Assembly (NCBI GenBank): GCA_036003705.1
Contig: DASYSE010000066.1
Coordinates: 1 to 64,000 of the forward strand
Reading direction: 5' to 3'
DNA from: CALGFH01 sp036003705
Lineage (GTDB): Bacteria; Actinomycetota; CALGFH01
Length of the DNA stretch: 64,000 nucleotides
In this document: positions 60,245 through 64,000 of the stretch, piece by piece
Position numbering within the stretch: the stretch's first letter is position 1
Layout: each line of letters opens with the position of its first letter
Notes under the pieces: generated by a model
The model's database searches: none
What the model saw: only the letters and a program-made list of their open reading frames with translations
Told to the model about the DNA's origin: nothing
Position numbers and translations under genes: made by a program

Positions 60245-61755
60245 GGACCCTGGGGCGGCTGTCCGACCGCGCGGTGTTCCTGGGCTGCCTGGCCGGGCTG
60301 GTCGCCGGGGTCGGGCTGTTCCTGGTCGTGCCCCTGGCGCCGAGGTTCCTTGAGCTGCACCGGCTGCCAACCAACCGCGACTTCGACGTCGAGCTGCGTC
60401 CCCAGGGGCAGGTGACGGCGTTCTGGGTCGTCTCCATGGCCTCCTTCGCCCTGGCCGTCTGGCAGTGGCGCCGGGGCCGGCGCCCCAGCTGGGCGCTGCT
60501 GCTGGCCGGGATCGCGGTCCTCCACCTGCTCGCCCTGCTGGTCCCGCCGGTCGCCTCCAAGGACGTCTACGCCTACTCGTTCTACGGCAAGGTCCAGACC
60601 GAGTACGGCGCCAACCCCTACCTGTCGTTCCCCGACCAGCACCCGACCGACCCGTGGCACAAGTTCTGGTCGTGGCGGCTGTTCGGTCCCGTCTATGGGC
60701 CGCCGTTCCTGCTGCTGCTGCGGCTGCTGGCCATGGCGGCCGGGCCGAGCCTGCTCACCTGGGTGGTCCTGACCAAGCTGGTGCTGGTCGCGGCCGAGCT
60801 GACCGCCGTCTGGCTGCTGGTCCGCGCCCTGCGGGCCGACCCTGGGCTTGGCGAGGACCCACGCTGGCCGCTGCTGCTGATCGGCTGGAACCCGATGGTG
60901 CTGCAGTCGATCGGGATGTCGGCCCATGTCGACGCCCTGCTGCTGCTGGTGCTGGCCGGGGCCCTGCTCGCCCACCGGCGGGGCCGCCACCTGGTGGCCT
61001 TCCTGTTGCTGGTCGGCTGCTTCCTGGTCAAGGTCTACATGGGGCCGCTGGTCGCCCTGTACGTGATCTGGCTGGCCTCGGGCCGGCCGAGTCCTCGGGC
61101 CAAGGTGGCGACCGTCGCCGGGCTGGGGCTGCTCGGCGCGCTGCTGACCGCGCTCGTCTACCTGCCCTACGCCAGCGCCGGCGGCAAGCTGCTCACCAGC
61201 GCCGTCGACGTGAGCGGCCACTTCTCCAGCGGCAGCCCGCCCAACCTGGTCCGGCGGCTGCTGGCCGCGGTGCTGCCGGTGTTCGGCCTGTCCGACCCGG
61301 CGGCGGCCGCCGTGGGGGCGCGACTGGGACGGCAGCTGGCCATCGCCGGCATCCTGGTCGCGTTCGTGCTGGTCGCGCGGACGCTACGGGCCGGCGTCGA
61401 CCCGTGGCCGCGGATCGCCACCTTCTTCCTGGCCTACCTGCTGCTGACTCCCTGGGTCTTCTACTGGCACGAGGTGCCGCTGCTCGGCATCGTGGCCGCG
61501 ATCCCGTGGGGCCTGACCAGCCTGGTCGCGGTCGCCCTCTCGATCACCCTGGTGCCGCTGGCCCCGGCCGGCCCCCCGGCGGTCGGCACCGGCGCCCGCG
61601 GGTCGCCGGCCGGCGACCTGGTCGACACCCTGGCCGGGTTCGCCGGCCGCTACGGCGGCGCGTTGGTGGCCCTGTGGCTGGGCTGGCGGGCCCGCCGCCG
61701 GTCCGCGGTCGCGGCACCACCGGCGGCCGACCCGGTCGCCTCGCGGCACGGCTAG
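60241..61755 (+). CDS. GT-C polyprenyl-phosphate mannosyltransferase-like membrane protein
   Basis: 504 aa, ATG 60241 overlapping the DUF3866 stop. About 11-13 membrane helices. After the second or third helix the loop PVASKDVYAYSFYGKVQTEYGANPY carries the acidic residue typical of GT-C enzymes (Asp in KDVY), and the sequence resembles MptA/MptB or DUF2029 mannosyltransferases of actinobacteria. These transfer mannose from polyprenyl-phosphate-mannose to a growing glycan outside the membrane. No other glycan genes are adjacent, so the acceptor is unknown. The gene ends 93 nt from the convergent ABC permease. Confidence 0.82.
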   Translation: MRTLGRLSDRAVFLGCLAGLVAGVGLFLVVPLAPRFLELHRLPTNRDFDVELRPQGQVTAFWVVSMASFALAVWQWRRGRRPSWALLLAGIAVLHLLALLVPPVASKDVYAYSFYGKVQTEYGANPYLSFPDQHPTDPWHKFWSWRLFGPVYGPPFLLLLRLLAMAAGPSLLTWVVLTKLVLVAAELTAVWLLVRALRADPGLGEDPRWPLLLIGWNPMVLQSIGMSAHVDALLLLVLAGALLAHRRGRHLVAFLLLVGCFLVKVYMGPLVALYVIWLASGRPSPRAKVATVAGLGLLGALLTALVYLPYASAGGKLLTSAVDVSGHFSSGSPPNLVRRLLAAVLPVFGLSDPAAAAVGARLGRQLAIAGILVAFVLVARTLRAGVDPWPRIATFFLAYLLLTPWVFYWHEVPLLGIVAAIPWGLTSLVAVALSITLVPLAPAGPPAVGTGARGSPAGDLVDTLAGFAGRYGGALVALWLGWRARRRSAVAAPPAADPVASRHG

Positions 61756-61848
61756 CGCCGGCAGTGGAAGGAGCGGCTGGGGACGCGATCGAGCGCCCCG
61801 GGTCAGCCGGGCCGGCCAGCTCGGCCGCGGTGCACCTGTCCCGCTCGG

Positions 61849-63465
61849 TCAGGCGGTGCTGACGAGGTCGCGGCGGCGGAACCCGGCCAGCCCGGCGGCG
61901 ACCAGCACCGCAGTGGTGGCAACCAGCCACGCCAGCGGCGTCGCGGTGAACGCGGCGGCCGGCAGCCTTGGCAGGTGGGTGAACGGTGACAGGTCCAGCG
62001 CCCACTGGTCGAGCCGCAGCGGCTCCCCCAACGTCGTGATGGACAACACGACCGCCAGGACCGCCCAGGTGCCGCCGACCACCAGCCGTGGCAGCAGCCC
62101 GAACAGCGCCGCCCCGATCCCGGCCATCACCCAGACCGCCGGGAGCTGCACCAGTGCGCCGCCCAGCACCCTGGGCAGCTCGCCGGCCAGGTCGCCGACG
62201 CGGAGGCCGTGGGCGACCCCGGCCACCAGCCCGCCAGTGGCCAGCACGACCGCCGAGCCGATGGCGGCCACCAGCAGGTGGCTGCCGGCCCACCCGATCC
62301 GGGGCACCGCGGTGGCCAGCACCTGCTCGGCCCGGAGCTCGGTCTCCTCAGCGTGCAGCCGGAGGGTGGCCTGGACGGCGTAGCCGGCGGCGAGCATGCC
62401 GAGCCAGGACAGGATCGCGGCCAGGAAGATGTCGGTGATGCTGCCGGCCCCGCCGAGCCTGGCCAGCATCTTGGCGGTCTCCGGGTCCTCCGCGGCGGCT
62501 TGGACCATGTCTTGGGCGATGGCGCCGAAGGACAGGCCGGCGATGGCCGACCCGATGGTCCAGCCGAGCAGGGCGCCGCGCTGGAGCCGCCACGCCAGGG
62601 CGAGCGGGCTGCGCAGCCACGGCGGCGCGGCGGGTGGCCCCAGCCGCACCGGCAGCACCCCAGCGCCGACGTCGCGCCGGGCCAGGAGGGCCGCGACCGC
62701 CACCAGCAGGACCAGCAGCAGCGCCAGCGGCAGCAGCAGGACCCACCATTGCTCGCCGGCGAACGGCCGGAACCGCTCGGCCCAGCCGATGGGCGACAGC
62801 CACGACAGCCACGACAGCTCGGTGGCCGAGTCACCGATGGCGCGCAGCAGGAAGGCCGCGCCCAGGACCGCGAAGGCGATCCCGTTGGCGGGCCGCGCGT
62901 ACTGGGTCACCTGGCCGGTGACCGCCGCGACGCCGGCGAACACCAGGCCGTTGAGGCCACAGTCGAGAACCAGCATGATCGACCCGGTCACCGGTAGGCC
63001 CATGGCGATGAACGCCAGCGCGGTGATGGCGACCAGGACGAGGTTGACCGCCAGCACGAACAGCAGGCTGGCGGCCAGCCAGGCGTACCGGCCGACCACG
63101 CCGGCGCTCACCAGCTCGGCCCGGCCGGTCTCCTCCTCCTGTCGGGTGTGGCGGGTCACCAGCAACAGGCTCATCAGGCCGATCAGGAAGACCCACGGGG
63201 TGACCAGCTGCCAGGCGGTGGCCCCACCGTAGGTGCCGGCGTCATAGGCCGGGCCCTGCAAGGCGACCACCGCCGGGTTTGCCCCGACGCCAGCGGCGGT
63301 CCTGGCCAATTTGTCCAGTTCCGACTGCGTTGGGTACAGCGCGATGATGCTGGCGGCCTGGCTGTAGGCGTACAGGAACAGGCCGAGGATCCACACGGTC
63401 GCCACGATCCGGTCGCGGCGCAGCGCGAGCCGGAAGAGCTGGCCGGTGCCGGTGAAACCGCTCAT
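61849..63465 (-). CDS. ABC-2 type exporter permease (antibiotic-transport type)
   Basis: 538 aa, ATG 63465 overlapping the ATPase stop by 4 nt. About 12 membrane helices in two similar halves, the layout of the large ABC-2 permeases often annotated polyketide antibiotic transporter (YhgE-unrelated, BcrB-like). Conserved stretches include LVTRHTRQEEETGRAELVSAGVVGR and, in the second half, HAEETELRAEQVLATAVPR, the same motif repeated. It should form an exporter with the ATPase encoded just upstream. No biosynthetic genes are nearby, so the substrate is unknown. Confidence 0.85.
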   Translation of the reverse strand: MSGFTGTGQLFRLALRRDRIVATVWILGLFLYAYSQAASIIALYPTQSELDKLARTAAGVGANPAVVALQGPAYDAGTYGGATAWQLVTPWVFLIGLMSLLLVTRHTRQEEETGRAELVSAGVVGRYAWLAASLLFVLAVNLVLVAITALAFIAMGLPVTGSIMLVLDCGLNGLVFAGVAAVTGQVTQYARPANGIAFAVLGAAFLLRAIGDSATELSWLSWLSPIGWAERFRPFAGEQWWVLLLPLALLLVLLVAVAALLARRDVGAGVLPVRLGPPAAPPWLRSPLALAWRLQRGALLGWTIGSAIAGLSFGAIAQDMVQAAAEDPETAKMLARLGGAGSITDIFLAAILSWLGMLAAGYAVQATLRLHAEETELRAEQVLATAVPRIGWAGSHLLVAAIGSAVVLATGGLVAGVAHGLRVGDLAGELPRVLGGALVQLPAVWVMAGIGAALFGLLPRLVVGGTWAVLAVVLSITTLGEPLRLDQWALDLSPFTHLPRLPAAAFTATPLAWLVATTAVLVAAGLAGFRRRDLVSTA

Positions 63466-64000
63466 CGCCGCGGCCCCTCCCGGGTGGGCTGCCCGTCCCC
63501 GCCGGGGGTCGCAGCCTGCTCGGCCTGGTAGTGGCGCAGGAACAGCTCCTCCAGCGTGGGCGGCTGGCTGGTTAGGCTGCGCACCCCCACCGAGGTGAGC
63601 CGGCGCAGCGCCGCGTCCAGCGCCTGGTTGTCGACCTGGAAGTGCACCCGGGTGCCGTCCAGCACCAGGTTGTGCACGCCGGCCAGCTCCAGCAGCCCGT
63701 CCGGCGGGCGGGCCAGCTCGGCCGAGATTGAGGTGCGGGTCAGGTGGCGCAGCTCAGCCAGGGTGCCGGACTCCACGATGCGCCCGGCGCGGATGATGCT
63801 GACCCGCTCGCACAGCGCCTCCACCTCGGCCAGGATGTGGCTGGACAGCAGCACCGTCCGCCCGCGGGCGCGTTCCTCGTTGTTGATCCAGTCGCGGAAG
63901 GCGGCCTCCATCAGCGGGTCCAGGCCCGCGGTCGGCTCATCGAGCAACAGGAGCTCGACGTCGGAGGCGAGCGCGGCGATCAGGGCGACCTTTTGGCGGT
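63462..64000 (-). CDS. ABC transporter ATP-binding protein (partial, 5' end outside window)
   Basis: The C-terminal about 179 residues of an ABC ATPase. The Walker B LLLLDEPTAGLDPLM, the D-loop and the switch His in VLLSSHILAEVEALC are seen. The remainder (RVSIIRAGRIVESGTL, then a C-terminal domain of about 90 residues) is typical of drug-exporter ATPases such as DrrA. Walker A and the signature lie beyond the window end. It is coupled to the ABC-2 permease by a 4-nt overlap. Confidence 0.9.
   Translation of the reverse strand, partial: RQKVALIAALASDVELLLLDEPTAGLDPLMEAAFRDWINNEERARGRTVLLSSHILAEVEALCERVSIIRAGRIVESGTLAELRHLTRTSISAELARPPDGLLELAGVHNLVLDGTRVHFQVDNQALDAALRRLTSVGVRSLTSQPPTLEELFLRHYQAEQAATPGGDGQPTREGPRR

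Noticed and set aside
61756..61848. Terminator between the convergent glycosyltransferase and ABC permease genes
   Set aside because: Several CCGG-rich self-complementary strings exist but no single convincing stem.

Overview
The window is very GC-rich (well above 70% by eye) and densely coded, with heavy GTG/TTG start use and many 1-8 nt stop/start overlaps. Gene content points to an actinobacterium (Actinomycetota): a pafB-pafC-tatA-tatC-helY block like that of Mycobacterium, SARP-type (BTAD) regulators, a HerA/NurA pair with an actinobacterial-type SOS box, DUF3866, and the MoxR-DUF58-DUF4129 module. It could be a poorly sampled soil lineage, but genus cannot be read from the sequence. No rRNA, tRNA, CRISPR array, phage or IS transposase was seen, and no gene-free stretch exceeds 300 bases.

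Layout. 0-2.5 kb (-): herA (cut by the window edge) and nurA behind a LexA-type box. 2.5-4.5 kb: YjbR protein and a divergent MFS exporter. 4.6-12.9 kb (-): fungalysin-like M36 peptidase, an unknown beta-rich protein, a frameshifted SARP/MalT-like gene and an intact SARP-AAA-TPR regulator. 13.1-16.3 kb (+): a partner-switching stress module (GAF-PP2C-HATPase fusion, two STAS proteins, one unknown protein). 16.3-20.1 kb (+): acyl-CoA catabolic operon (ACAD, crotonase, RidA, glutaryl-CoA dehydrogenase). 20.3-24.6 kb: Rrf2 regulator divergent from a sulfate ABC importer (sbp-cysTWA). 24.8-26.5 kb: orphan 7TM-PAS histidine kinase. 26.6-30.0 kb (-): an uncharacterised five-gene operon (PaaK-like ligase, 69-aa protein, split TPP decarboxylase, cyclase-family hydrolase). 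30.2-34.8 kb: PGPGW protein and the MoxR/DUF58/DUF4129 operon. 35.1-41.3 kb (-): ALDH, class III aminotransferase, two-subunit CoA-transferase and a second aminotransferase, probably for omega-amino acid catabolism. 41.3-45.2 kb: amidohydrolase and a divergent FtsH-like protease. 45.2-49.5 kb (-): two zinc-ribbon membrane proteins, M24 peptidase and a degenerate lipid-kinase-like protein. 49.7-58.4 kb (-): helY, diacylglycerol kinase, Rv2091c-like membrane protein, tatC, tatA, two small genes, pafC, pafB. 58.5-61.8 kb (+): SufR-like regulator, DUF3866, GT-C mannosyltransferase-like protein. 61.8-64 kb (-): ABC-2 exporter (ATPase cut by the edge).

The most unusual feature is the repeat content at gene borders. 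Short tandem duplications sit on start or stop codons of ridA, cysW, the CoA-transferase beta gene, the helicase and the cyclase. An about 120-nt dispersed element occurs twice (20159-20280 and 56327-56447), and an about 90-nt hairpin element occurs twice between collinear genes (about 38284-38369 and 53543-53632). Two near-identical 21-bp operator-like sites 106 bp apart flank the divergent SARP/PP2C promoter region.
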